Assembly: GCF_016698665.1 (NCBI RefSeq)
Contig: NZ_CP068046.1
Span: forward strand, 558,001 to 622,000
Length of the DNA stretch: 64,000 nucleotides
DNA from: Devosia rhizoryzae
GTDB lineage: Bacteria; Pseudomonadota; Alphaproteobacteria; Rhizobiales; Devosiaceae
Direction of reading: 5' to 3'
The translations under genes and the position numbers were made by a program. The notes under the pieces are model-generated. The model made no database searches. It was not told where the DNA came from and worked only from the letters and a program-made list of their open reading frames with translations. This document shows, piece by piece, positions 1-8,571 of the stretch. How positions within the stretch are numbered: the stretch's first letter is position 1; each line of letters starts with the position of its first letter.

Positions 1-1
1 C

Positions 2-799
2 GGGCACATGGAAGTGCTGTGGCAGCCGTTTGAATTCCTGATCATCCTTGGCGCGGCTATAGGCGCCTTTATCATTGCCAATGGCGGACCGGTGCTCAAA
101 GGCGTGCCGGCGATGTTCGGGACACTGTTCAAGGGCCCGAAATATAGCAAGACGGCCTATCTCGAACTGCTGGGCCTGCAATTTTCGATGTTCAAGCTGG
201 TGCAGCAGAAGGGCATTCTGGGCATCGAACCGCATATCGAGGACCCGCATAACTCGTCCTTGTTCAACGCCTTTCCCACTTTCGCCAAGAACCACCACGC
301 GGTGGAGTTTGTCTGCGACTACATGCGCATGGTGACCATGGGGTCCAACAATGTGCATGAGATGGAAGCATTGATGGACGAGGAGCTCGAAACCCACCAT
401 CAGGAGCAGGAGCGCATGGTTTCGGCCATGCAGGCGCTGGCTGACGGGACGCCGGCTTTGGGCATCGTCGCGGCCGTTCTGGGCGTGATCCATACGATGG
501 GCGCGATTGCCGAGCCGCCGGAAGTTCTGGGCCACATGATCGGTGGCGCACTCGTGGGTACGTTCTTTGGCGTGTTCGTCGCCTATGGCTTCTTTTCGCC
601 CTTCGCGCAGTCGCTGAAGAACACGTTTGAGGCGGAATCCAAGTATTTCCTGTCGCTCAAGGTGGGCCTTCTCGCCCATATCGGCGGGCAGCCGCCGGTG
701 ATGGCGATCGAGTTCGCGCGCAAGGCGCTGATGAGCGAAGTCCGCCCGACCTTTGTCGAGGTCGAGGCCGCCACTGCTGCCCTGCCGGCAACGGCATAA
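2..799 (+). CDS. motA: Flagellar motor stator protein MotA (5' end cut by window edge)
   Basis: MotA forms, with MotB, the proton-conducting stator of the flagellar motor in the inner membrane. The frame is open to the left edge and reads G-H before the first internal Met at base 8, matching the family's GGHxEVLWQPFE stretch, so the true start and first membrane helix lie outside the window. Visible are helix 2 (IILGAAIGAFIIA), the long cytoplasmic loop, and the last two helices with the conserved prolines in GTPALGIVAAVLGV and GFFSPFAQS. About 266 of the usual roughly 290 residues are present. motB follows after 12 bases, so the two form an operon. Confidence 0.95.
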   Translation, partial: GHMEVLWQPFEFLIILGAAIGAFIIANGGPVLKGVPAMFGTLFKGPKYSKTAYLELLGLQFSMFKLVQQKGILGIEPHIEDPHNSSLFNAFPTFAKNHHAVEFVCDYMRMVTMGSNNVHEMEALMDEELETHHQEQERMVSAMQALADGTPALGIVAAVLGVIHTMGAIAEPPEVLGHMIGGALVGTFFGVFVAYGFFSPFAQSLKNTFEAESKYFLSLKVGLLAHIGGQPPVMAIEFARKALMSEVRPTFVEVEAATAALPATA

Positions 800-811
800 G
801 GACGTCGGGCC

Positions 812-1732
812 ATGGCGCAGTACGATCAGCCGATCATCATCAAGAAGGTCAAGAAGAAGGGGCACGCCCACCATGGCGGCGCCTGGAAGATCGCTTATGC
901 GGACTTCGTGACCGCGATGATGGCGTTCTTCCTGCTGCTGTGGCTGATCAGCATGACGACGCCGGAGCAGAAGCAGGGTCTTGCCGACTACTTCGCGCCC
1001 GCCGCGCTCAGCGTCACCACCAGCGGCGCCGGCGGGGTCATGGGCGGCAATGCCATGGACAATTCGGGCAACCGGATGTCGGGCTCGTCGGCCGATGTGA
1101 TCGAGGCCAAGCCAGCTTCGCCGCAGAGTTCGGACGAGGGAACCACCGAGACCCATATCGGCGGCCCGGCGCGCCAGCAGGGCAGCGAGCAGAAGGCTTC
1201 GAGCGACAGCGAGTTCAACCTGCAATCGCTCGACAGCGAGGCCTTCCACAGTGCTGCGGCCAGCATCAAGCAGGCCTGGCAGTCGCTGCCGGAACTGACG
1301 CCCTTCATGGACAACCTCCTCATCGAAGAGACCGAAGAGGGGCTCGATATCCAGATCGTCGACCAGCAAGGCCGGCCGATGTTTCCGGAAGGATCGAAAT
1401 TCCCGCTGGAGCCGACCCGAGCGGCAATCGCGGCCATCGCGCCGGTCTTGCAGCAGCTTAACGCGCAGGTAACGGTCTCGGGCCATACCGCAGCAGGTGG
1501 GCGCTATGATAATCCCCGCTATGGGCCATGGGAGTTGTCGGCGGACCGGGCCAATGTCGTGCGTTCGATCCTGGGGGAGTTCGGGATGAGCGACGACCGG
1601 GTAAAATCGGTGATCGGACGGTCGACGGACGAACCCTTTTTCCCCAACGACCCCTATATGGCCGCCAATGAGCGGGTGCGGATCACCGTGTTGCACGCGC
1701 CGCCCCCGGTTCCGGTCGGGCTCAAGCCATAA
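812..1732 (+). CDS. motB: Flagellar motor stator protein MotB
   Basis: This is a 306-residue MotB, which anchors the stator to peptidoglycan and carries the proton-accepting aspartate. A basic N-terminus with KKVKKKG is followed by one membrane helix; Asp31 in YADFVTAMMAFF is the expected proton-binding residue. A Gly/Ser-rich linker (about 70-140) leads to a C-terminal OmpA-like peptidoglycan-binding domain (about 170-300) with SGHT and the LSADRANVVR region. A ribosome binding site (aagga) precedes the ATG. It follows motA closely and belongs to the same operon. Confidence 0.95.
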   Translation: MAQYDQPIIIKKVKKKGHAHHGGAWKIAYADFVTAMMAFFLLLWLISMTTPEQKQGLADYFAPAALSVTTSGAGGVMGGNAMDNSGNRMSGSSADVIEAKPASPQSSDEGTTETHIGGPARQQGSEQKASSDSEFNLQSLDSEAFHSAAASIKQAWQSLPELTPFMDNLLIEETEEGLDIQIVDQQGRPMFPEGSKFPLEPTRAAIAAIAPVLQQLNAQVTVSGHTAAGGRYDNPRYGPWELSADRANVVRSILGEFGMSDDRVKSVIGRSTDEPFFPNDPYMAANERVRITVLHAPPPVPVGLKP

Positions 1733-1870
1733 ACGTGTGGTTACGTCGAGTTAACCGTGGCAGCTGATGTGATGGCTGAACAACGGCGGCACCATCCCAG
1801 GTGAATGATTTGCGCTAGGGTTTAACCGTAAGGTGTTTCCAACGCGGCAGAAGCCGCCTTGGGAGTTCCT

Positions 1871-3157
1871 ATGCGTCCGATTCGACTGATGTTTGCTGCC
1901 GTGCTCTTGGCTTCGGTCAGTACCAGTGTTCTAGCTGATGACTGGGTGGCAGACCGCTTGCGCGGCAACGTGACCATGTTGCAGGGCGGGGACTGGGTGG
2001 TGCTGGCGCGCGGCCAGATGGTGCCAGATGGTGGCCAGATCCGTACCGAGTCCAACGGAAGGGTAGACCTGGTGCGCGGCGCCGAGCGCATTTCCGTGGC
2101 GCCCAATACTGAAATAGCCATTCGCGACGCCGGCGGGCAGAAGATGACCAGCGTGATCCAGTCGCGCGGCACGGTGACCATCGAAGCCGAGCGACGGAAT
2201 GTGCAGCATTTTTCGGTGCAGACGCCGGTGCTCGCCGCCGTGGTTAAAGGCACGCAGTTCACCGTTACTTACAGCAATGGGCAGGCGAGCGTCAGTGTGG
2301 ATCGTGGCGTGGTCCAGGTGCAGGACGCTGGCCATGAAATGGTGGTGGACGTGACGCCTGGCCAAACGGCCGAAGCACGCCAGAGCCAGCCGCTCAACGT
2401 GTCCGGTCCCGGTTCCGAGAATTCCGTTTTCCTGATCCAGGGCGAAGTGGTGCCGGCGGCCGCACGCGAGGCTGTGATCAGTGGAGCCATTGCCGCGAGC
2501 GAAGCGGTCGCTGCGGTGCAAAGCGGCACCCTGGAGCAGTCACGCTCAGGCAGTGGGGAAAACCGCAATACTGGCGTAAACGGTGAGTCAGCGGTCAGTA
2601 ACCCTTCGAATGGAAGAGGCAATTCCGGGAACGGCAACGGAAATGCCGGAAGTGGCCAGTCCAACAATGGTAACGCCAACGGCCACGGAAACGGGAATTC
2701 CGACAACCGGAATTCCGGCAACGGCAATTCCGGTAACGGGAATGGCAACTCTGGCCACGGCAATGGCGGAGGGAACTCCGGCAATGGCAACGGCAATGGC
2801 GGGAATTCCGGGAACGGCAATTCCGGCCATGGAAACGGGAATGGCAACTCTGGTCAGGGCAATGGCAACGGCGGAGGGAACTCCGGCAATGGCCAAGGCA
2901 ACGGCGGCAACAACGGTAACGGAAATGGTCAGGGTAATGGCGGCAACAGCAGCGTCAGTGCCGAAGCTCCGGCCAGCGTAAGCTCCTCCGACAATGGTGG
3001 GAGCGGCAACAATGGCAATGGCAATGGCAATGGCAACGGCGGTGGGAACGGGAATGGAAACAATGGCAACGGAAACGGCAATGGGGGCGGCGACGGCAAC
3101 AATGGCAATGGTGGAAACGGAAACAACGGAAACGGCAATGGACATGGGAACCACTGA
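1871..3157 (+). CDS. Secreted FecR-domain protein with long Asn/Gly repeat tail
   Basis: The protein has 428 residues. I start at the ATG giving MRPIRLMFAAVLLASV, a clear Sec signal peptide ending near LADD; an in-frame TTG 12 bases upstream is less likely. Residues about 25-150 look like a FecR domain (PDGGQIRTESNGRVDLV, TPVLAAVVKGTQF), as in periplasmic or surface regulators. From about residue 235 to the end the sequence is almost only G, N and S in NGNGN, GNSGN and GNGGG units, broken once by a short Ala/Ser-rich patch. The repeat DNA is built on ggcaatggcaac-like hexamers. The tail is probably disordered and secreted. The next gene, convergent, encodes a CHASE2 sensor; FecR and CHASE2 genes are often neighbours. 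Function unknown. Confidence 0.85.
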   Translation: MRPIRLMFAAVLLASVSTSVLADDWVADRLRGNVTMLQGGDWVVLARGQMVPDGGQIRTESNGRVDLVRGAERISVAPNTEIAIRDAGGQKMTSVIQSRGTVTIEAERRNVQHFSVQTPVLAAVVKGTQFTVTYSNGQASVSVDRGVVQVQDAGHEMVVDVTPGQTAEARQSQPLNVSGPGSENSVFLIQGEVVPAAAREAVISGAIAASEAVAAVQSGTLEQSRSGSGENRNTGVNGESAVSNPSNGRGNSGNGNGNAGSGQSNNGNANGHGNGNSDNRNSGNGNSGNGNGNSGHGNGGGNSGNGNGNGGNSGNGNSGHGNGNGNSGQGNGNGGGNSGNGQGNGGNNGNGNGQGNGGNSSVSAEAPASVSSSDNGGSGNNGNGNGNGNGGGNGNGNNGNGNGNGGGDGNNGNGGNGNNGNGNGHGNH

Positions 3158-3193
3158 GCCGTTCGCCCGAGCATCGTTTTCATTCTGATAGCG

Positions 3194-5512
3194 CTAAGCC
3201 CGGGCCTCCAATGGTCCGGGCTCCAGCATTGCGAGCAGTTGCTCGACGGGGACGGGACGGCTGAAGTGGTAGCCCTGGCCATAGGTGCAGCCGAGGCTCG
3301 CCAGCAGGGCTGCCGACGTTTCGTCTTCGATGCCTTCGGCCACGGTGTGCTTGCGCATGCGGCGGGCCAGTTCGATGATGGCAGCCAACAGAGCCTCGGC
3401 GTCGGGCGAAGTGCGGTCGCGCACAAAGCTCTGGTCGATTTTGACCGTGTCGAAGGGCAGGTCGCGAAAGTAGATCAGCGACGAATAACCGGTTCCGAAA
3501 TCGTCGACGGAGAGCCGCACGCCGAGCCGCTGCAGGCTCCACATGATGGTGCTGACGAGGCGCGGATCGGTCACGCGGCTTGATTCTGTAATCTCCAGTT
3601 CGAGACGGTTCGGTGGCAGGCCGGACCGGCGCAGCGCTTCGGTGACAACGGCCACGAGGTCGGATTGCTGGAACTGGATCGGCGAGACGTTGACTGCGAC
3701 CACCATGCTGTCGGGCCAACGGGAGGCTTGGAGGCACGCTTCTTCCAGGATCCAGCGGCCCAGATCGATGATGAGGCCAGTTTCTTCGGCAAGCGGGATG
3801 AACTCGGCGGGTGAAATAAGACCAAGCTCTGGATGATCCCAGCGCATCAGCGTTTCGGCGCCGACCAGCTTGCGGGTGCGAAGGTCGACCTGCGGCTGGT
3901 AGAGCAGGCGCAACTGACCGCCGGCGATGGCGCCGCGCAGATCGCGATCGAGGCGCCGATGGCGTTCCATGGCGGCGTGGTCGGCGGGGCTGAAGCCATG
4001 GACGTTGGTGCGATTGGCGCGAGCCTGAACGAGGGCGGTTTCGGCTTGGTTGATCAGCTCGGGCAGGGCGAAGGGGCCGGCGGCATAGCCGGCGATGATC
4101 TCGACATAAAGCCGATGCTCGTCGACGTGATAGATGCCGGAAAGCTCGCGGGTGATATAGACCGCTTTTTTGCTCAGGTGATCGGCGTCGCCATTGTCGT
4201 CGCCGGCCAGCGCGAAAGTGGACGGAGCGATGCGTGCAAGAGATGGAAATCCGGCATGCTCGAGACGATGCGCGAACTGCACGAGAAGTCTTTCCACCAC
4301 GTCGTGGCCCAAAGTGGCGCGAAGCTCGTCGGTGCCTTGTGGCTGCAGCGCGATCACCATTTGCGGATGCGTGCTGCTGGGGCAGTCGAGAAGGCCTTGT
4401 CGGGAGTAGAGGCCGGTGGGGGCGTCGTGCGTGGCCAGAAAGCGTAGGCGCCGCAACGCTGCGCGGCGTCCGAGCAACTGGCTATATCCGTCATCGGCGA
4501 GGGCAAGGCCGAAGAGGAGCAACAGGCCGACATGCATGCTGGCCGAGTGAACGATCAGGTCGAGCTTGGCATAGGCGAAGAGGGCGAGGGCCTCGGTGAG
4601 CGGGGCCGAGACCAGAAGCGCAAGGCCGGTAAAGGCAATGCTGGAGCGGCGGGTGAGCAATAGGATCAACGCGCCGAAACAGGTGAGGAGCAAGCCGGGG
4701 AGGTGACCCCAGTTGCTCAGAATGCGGCCGGCCTTCAGAGTTTCTAACGCGGTCGCTTGGACGATCGGGCCGGAGAGGATACCGTGGAGCGGCGTGTTGA
4801 AGAAATCGCGCAGTTCGATGGCGCCGGCGCCGACGATCACCTGCTTGCCGGCAAGGAAGGCGGGATCGATGCGGCCGTAGAGGACGTCGGTATAGCTCAG
4901 TCGGGCGAGGCGGCTGAGGTCGATGCTGAAGTCGATCTCGACGACGGAGGGAACCGGAAAGTCCGGGCGGGCCAGTTCAAGGGCGAGAGAGGGCACTTCG
5001 CCGAGCGCATCCGCCGCCGACATGGGCAGGCTGTGGACGCGGGCGTTGGTGGGATCGAGCAGAACATTGACGAGGATGGGATTGGCTTGCTCCGCGAACT
5101 GGGGAAGCGGACGCGTGAAGCTGGTACCGCCAGCGCCATCGTCCTGGCCAAAAGCGGCAAGGTAGGCGTAGCCGCCGGCGCGTTCCAGAGCGGCTGTGAA
5201 TTGGGCATCGGCCCAATCGTCACTGGCGCTCGAAAAATCAATGTCGAAGGCGACGTCCTCGACCCCCGCCTCCATCAGCCGGTCGAGGAGGGAGGCATGC
5301 ATGGTGCGCGGCCAGGGCCAGACGCCGACTTCGGCGAGGCTCTTGCTGTCAATTTCGATGACGACGGTCGTGCCGCTCGGCTGGGTCGGAACGAGGCTCA
5401 GGCGCCAGTCGCCTAGGCGGCGATCCAGCGACGCCAACATGCCCGAAAGGCTGAGGCCAGTCAGGATGAGGAGCGCGGCAATAACGACACCCCAGCGTAC
5501 GATCTGCCGCAC
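3194..5512 (-). CDS. CHASE2-GGDEF-EAL cyclic-di-GMP signalling protein
   Basis: This is a 772-residue membrane signalling protein. An N-terminal helix is followed by a periplasmic CHASE2 domain (about 45-270; IEIDSKSLAEVGVWPWPR, DVAFDIDF), then about three membrane helices, a GGDEF-like domain (about 350-500) and an EAL domain (about 515-765). The GGDEF signature is replaced by APSTF, so cyclase activity should be lost. The EAL domain keeps ExLxR (ETLMR), ITES, DDFGTGYSSL, KIDQSF and the AEGIE glutamate, so it probably hydrolyses cyclic-di-GMP. The start is GTG with GGAGG six bases upstream. It converges on the FecR-domain gene. Confidence 0.9.
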   Translation of the reverse strand: MRQIVRWGVVIAALLILTGLSLSGMLASLDRRLGDWRLSLVPTQPSGTTVVIEIDSKSLAEVGVWPWPRTMHASLLDRLMEAGVEDVAFDIDFSSASDDWADAQFTAALERAGGYAYLAAFGQDDGAGGTSFTRPLPQFAEQANPILVNVLLDPTNARVHSLPMSAADALGEVPSLALELARPDFPVPSVVEIDFSIDLSRLARLSYTDVLYGRIDPAFLAGKQVIVGAGAIELRDFFNTPLHGILSGPIVQATALETLKAGRILSNWGHLPGLLLTCFGALILLLTRRSSIAFTGLALLVSAPLTEALALFAYAKLDLIVHSASMHVGLLLLFGLALADDGYSQLLGRRAALRRLRFLATHDAPTGLYSRQGLLDCPSSTHPQMVIALQPQGTDELRATLGHDVVERLLVQFAHRLEHAGFPSLARIAPSTFALAGDDNGDADHLSKKAVYITRELSGIYHVDEHRLYVEIIAGYAAGPFALPELINQAETALVQARANRTNVHGFSPADHAAMERHRRLDRDLRGAIAGGQLRLLYQPQVDLRTRKLVGAETLMRWDHPELGLISPAEFIPLAEETGLIIDLGRWILEEACLQASRWPDSMVVAVNVSPIQFQQSDLVAVVTEALRRSGLPPNRLELEITESSRVTDPRLVSTIMWSLQRLGVRLSVDDFGTGYSSLIYFRDLPFDTVKIDQSFVRDRTSPDAEALLAAIIELARRMRKHTVAEGIEDETSAALLASLGCTYGQGYHFSRPVPVEQLLAMLEPGPLEARA

Positions 5513-5581
5513 TACGGGCCTCCAGTTCGGCGCGAACCTAGCTAAATCTGCCTGATATCTCGTTAAAGCGCTTGGGGGTCT

Positions 5582-7114
5582 TTAGGATTGCTTGGGTGCA
5601 AGGAGGCGGGCGAGGCCAAGGACAAGAAGGGCGATGATGGCAGGCAAAATCGCGAGGAGGAGCCCGGCTGCCCAGAGCGCACCAGTGCCGGCCCACATGA
5701 TCGAAGACAAGGCTTCACTGAGGGTTGCGGCGCGGGAGGCGACCTGGCGGCGGCGGAACATCGAGCGCTTGGTCGGTACGCGGAACCAGAGCTGGATGGC
5801 CGTAGACGAGCCTGCCGCGGCAAGGCCGCAGACTGCGGTGATCAGGGCCATGCGCCAGGATGAAAAGGCGAGAAGCACGAGCAGCGGGGCCATGACCGCG
5901 GCGATGACGGCGAGGACGGCTTCGACCTTGGCGCGCAGGATGGTGCGCGGAGTTAGCGGCGCAGTGGTGACGAGGTCGTGGGCATCTTCGCCGGAGATGG
6001 CGAGCCACGCGATACCGCCGGCCAGTTGTCCCGCGGCCATTATTAGAACAGGCACGACCACGACATAGGTGCCTTCGCCAGCGCCATAGTTGATCCAGAG
6101 CAGCAGGGCGGGCGGGATCAGGTAGAAGAGCTGCATCAGCGTTTGCGACAGAAGCCAGGGATCACGCTGGAGGAGCTTCCATTCCTTGCGGCGGAGTGCT
6201 TGGCGTTGGGTGGTTGGCGCAAAGGCGCGGCGCGACGCACGGCGCTGGCTGCGGACGTGGCTGAGGCCGGCGGCGGATGTGGCGAGGGCGGCGTAGCTTG
6301 AGGCGGTCAGGGCAATGGTCATTGCGAGAATTGCAAACGCCAGGGCGGCGAGGAGGAGGGCGAGAGGAACATCGCCCATGGCGGCGCGGGCAGGCCACCA
6401 GAGGGCGCTGGCGTCCCCCGGTGCGGCGGCGATGATGTCGGCAGACTGGAAGAAGGCGAGGCGCGAAAAGCCTTCGTGAGAGAGGATGGCGGCGGCCTGG
6501 ATGCCGATGACGAAACCTGCACCGACAAGACCGGCAAGAATTTGGGCGAAGAGGCGCGTGCGCTTGGGGCCGACCAGTTGAAACAGCAGTCGCGTCAGCG
6601 CCATGGCGATGGCGGTGGATAGTGCTGCCAGCGATGCGAGCACGAGGTAGGCCGACAGCCATTGCGGGCCGTCCTGGAGGATCAGCGTCAGTACAATCGG
6701 GCTGATTAGCAGGGCGCCTAGCGCACTAGTCGAGGCAAAGACTGCAAGAGCACGAACGGCAAAGACCCGGCGGCTCGAGGCCGGGGATGAGAGGATCAGG
6801 TCGAGATCGGAGCGGGCGTAATAAACACGGGTGACGGATTCGAGGGCTTGGGAGAGGGTCACCGTCCAGAACAGAAGGCCCATGCCGCTGACCATGACCA
6901 GCGTCGGCTTGTCGATGGTGATGCCGATCTCGGTCCAGGGCCGCAGGGTGAACCAGGCGATGACCTGCATCAGGGCGAAGACCAAGAGGCCGCCGATGAT
7001 CCAGCCGGCGAGACGAACCCGGCGACCGCCGGTCATCATGGCGATGGTGTCGCGCCAGGCGAGGCGGATTTCGTGCTGGGCGAACCAGGCGAGGGAAGCC
7101 GGGGCGAAGGTCAC
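5582..7114 (-). CDS. ABC transporter permease, ABC-2 type
   Basis: The 510-residue integral membrane protein has about ten or more hydrophobic segments and no nucleotide-binding motifs. It starts with GTG, overlapping the stop of the upstream ATPase gene (GTGA), so the two are translationally coupled and form one transporter. The layout, a two-gene ATPase plus large permease without a binding protein, fits an exporter. The substrate cannot be read from the sequence. Confidence 0.85.
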   Translation of the reverse strand: MTFAPASLAWFAQHEIRLAWRDTIAMMTGGRRVRLAGWIIGGLLVFALMQVIAWFTLRPWTEIGITIDKPTLVMVSGMGLLFWTVTLSQALESVTRVYYARSDLDLILSSPASSRRVFAVRALAVFASTSALGALLISPIVLTLILQDGPQWLSAYLVLASLAALSTAIAMALTRLLFQLVGPKRTRLFAQILAGLVGAGFVIGIQAAAILSHEGFSRLAFFQSADIIAAAPGDASALWWPARAAMGDVPLALLLAALAFAILAMTIALTASSYAALATSAAGLSHVRSQRRASRRAFAPTTQRQALRRKEWKLLQRDPWLLSQTLMQLFYLIPPALLLWINYGAGEGTYVVVVPVLIMAAGQLAGGIAWLAISGEDAHDLVTTAPLTPRTILRAKVEAVLAVIAAVMAPLLVLLAFSSWRMALITAVCGLAAAGSSTAIQLWFRVPTKRSMFRRRQVASRAATLSEALSSIMWAGTGALWAAGLLLAILPAIIALLVLGLARLLAPKQS

Positions 7115-7863
7115 GCGGCCTCGCTGCCTGGATCGTGGCCCTGGGCGACGAGATCGAGAAAGATTTCTTCGAGCGTGGTTTCGCGGCCGATGCGGGTACG
7201 CAGTTCGGCCAAGGTGCCTTCGGCGATGAGGCGGCCATCGGCGATGACGCCGATGCGCTCGGCCATACGTTCGGCGACTTCGAGAATGTGCGTGGTCATG
7301 ATGACGGTGACGCCGGCTTCGGTTTTCTGGCGAAGCACGTCCTTGACCTGGCGGGCGGAGCCGGCGTCGAGGCCGGTCAGCGGCTCATCGAGGATGATGA
7401 GCTTGGGGTCATGGACGAGGGCGCCGGCCAGGGCGACCTTTTGCAGCATGCCTTTGGAGAAGCCGCCGCAGAGTTCGTTGGCGTGGGGGCGAAGGCCGAG
7501 CCAGTCGATGAGCTCGTTGGCGGAGGAACGGGCGCGACTGGCGTCGATCTCCCACAGGCCGGCGACGAAATCGAGGTATTCGAGTGGGGTCAGACGGTCA
7601 TAGACCATGGGTTCGTCGGAGACCCAGGCCATGAGGCGCTTGGCGGCGACGGGATCGGCCAGAGCATCGGTGCCTAAGATCGAGATGGTTCCGGCGTCAG
7701 GGCGGAGCAGGCCCGCGACCATGCGCAGGATCGTGGTCTTGCCTGCGCCGTTGGGGCCGAGCAGCGCGTAGAACTCACCGGCTTTGATGGTGAGATCGAC
7801 GCTGCGGACGACCGGGCGGTCGAAAGATTTGGTGAGGCCAGAAAGGGATAGGGCGGCTTGCAT
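7111..7863 (-). CDS. ABC transporter ATP-binding protein
   Basis: This 250-residue ATPase is of the CcmA/exporter type. Walker A is GPNGAGKTT near residue 35, the signature is CGGFSKGMLQK (an LSGGQ variant), Walker B is LIILDEPLTGLD, and the switch histidine lies in TTHILE. The start ATG follows GGAGCCGCC. Its stop overlaps the start of the permease gene. Together they should form an inner-membrane exporter. Confidence 0.93.
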   Translation of the reverse strand: MQAALSLSGLTKSFDRPVVRSVDLTIKAGEFYALLGPNGAGKTTILRMVAGLLRPDAGTISILGTDALADPVAAKRLMAWVSDEPMVYDRLTPLEYLDFVAGLWEIDASRARSSANELIDWLGLRPHANELCGGFSKGMLQKVALAGALVHDPKLIILDEPLTGLDAGSARQVKDVLRQKTEAGVTVIMTTHILEVAERMAERIGVIADGRLIAEGTLAELRTRIGRETTLEEIFLDLVAQGHDPGSEAA

Positions 7864-7989
7864 GGCGGCTCCGTAGATGGAGCCAATATAGAGCGGAGGA
7901 TTTGAGGCGGGTTTAACGGGATTAGCTCAAATGCGCGGCATCGCGCACCCCCACCTCAGCTTCGCTACGGCTCCGCCTAGCTGCGCTAT

Positions 7990-8011
7990 CCTCCCCCATC
8001 GAAGGGGGAGG
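7990..8011. repeat. Intergenic CCTCCCCC/GGGGGAGG palindrome
   Basis: A perfect 8-base inverted repeat (CCTCCCCC, six-base loop, GGGGGAGG) lies within C-rich sequence downstream of ohr. Similar palindromes occur at 36289-36309 and 37100-37122, which suggests a dispersed intergenic element. It may also act as a weak terminator, but no T-run follows on either strand. Confidence 0.6.
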
Positions 8012-8035
8012 AAGCGAAGGAACCGCGAACAGCGG

Positions 8036-8473
8036 TCAGGCGACGGTCAGCTTTACGTCGACATTGCCGCGGGTGGCGTTGGAGTAGGGGCAGACTTCGT
8101 GGGCCTTGTGGACGAGGTCCTCGGCCTGCGCCTTGTCGAAGCCGGGCAGGGTGACCTTGAGTTCGACGGCGATGTTGAAGCCCTTGGCGTCTTCATTGGC
8201 GTTTTCACCAAATGAAACGGAAGCGTCGATAGTCGTTTCGTCGGGAACCTTGACCTTTTCACCGCGGGCAACGGCCTTGAGGGCGCCCAGGAAGCAGGCG
8301 GAATAGCCGGCTGCGAAAAGCTGCTCGGGATTGGTGCCCGGGCCATCATTGCCGCCCATGGCCTTGGGAGTGTCGAGAGTTACTTCCAGGCGACCGTCAT
8401 CGGTCTTGCTGGTGCCGGTGCGGCCACCGGTGGTGTGAGCGTGGGCGGTATAGACGGCTGACTTGATGCTCAT
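8036..8473 (-). CDS. ohr: Organic hydroperoxide resistance protein Ohr
   Basis: Ohr is a cytoplasmic thiol peroxidase that reduces organic hydroperoxides using a lipoylated partner. The 145-residue length is typical. The two catalytic cysteines are visible in AAGYSACFLGAL (peroxidatic) and HEVCPYSNATRGN (resolving), and the N-terminal VYTAHAHTTGGR is characteristic. The gene is divergent from its regulator ohrR, and an inverted repeat between them is the likely operator. Confidence 0.97.
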   Translation of the reverse strand: MSIKSAVYTAHAHTTGGRTGTSKTDDGRLEVTLDTPKAMGGNDGPGTNPEQLFAAGYSACFLGALKAVARGEKVKVPDETTIDASVSFGENANEDAKGFNIAVELKVTLPGFDKAQAEDLVHKAHEVCPYSNATRGNVDVKLTVA

Positions 8474-8506
8474 GAGGAAGCTCCTGGTTGATGGCTATCT
8501 CTATAA

Positions 8507-8542
8507 TGCACAATTCAATTGCGCGCAAGAGAAATTTGTGCA
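8507..8542. promoter_or_regulatory. Probable OhrR operator between ohr and ohrR
   Basis: The AT-rich divergent region holds an inverted repeat, TGCACAATT at 8507-8515 and AAATTTGTGCA at 8532-8542, with further CAATT/AATTG half-sites inside and just after it. OhrR proteins bind AT-rich palindromes of this kind to repress ohr until oxidised. The position fits control of both genes. Confidence 0.6.
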
Positions 8543-8571
8543 ATTGTTTTCTTCGAAGTTTGGAGTTGACC

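Noticed and set aside
2269..2847. Pro/Leu/Phe-rich frames antisense to the Asn/Gly repeat
   Set aside because: They are the reverse reading of the repeat DNA. No start signals are present, and the plus-strand frame has a signal peptide and a FecR domain.
2590..3150. Short tandem repeats that could suggest a CRISPR array
   Set aside because: The units are hexamer-like and in frame with a protein, without spacers or equal-length direct repeats. No cas genes are present.
3198..3223. GCCCGG...CCGGGC hairpin near the end of the CHASE2-EAL gene
   Set aside because: It lies within the coding sequence and has no T-run, so I do not call it a terminator.
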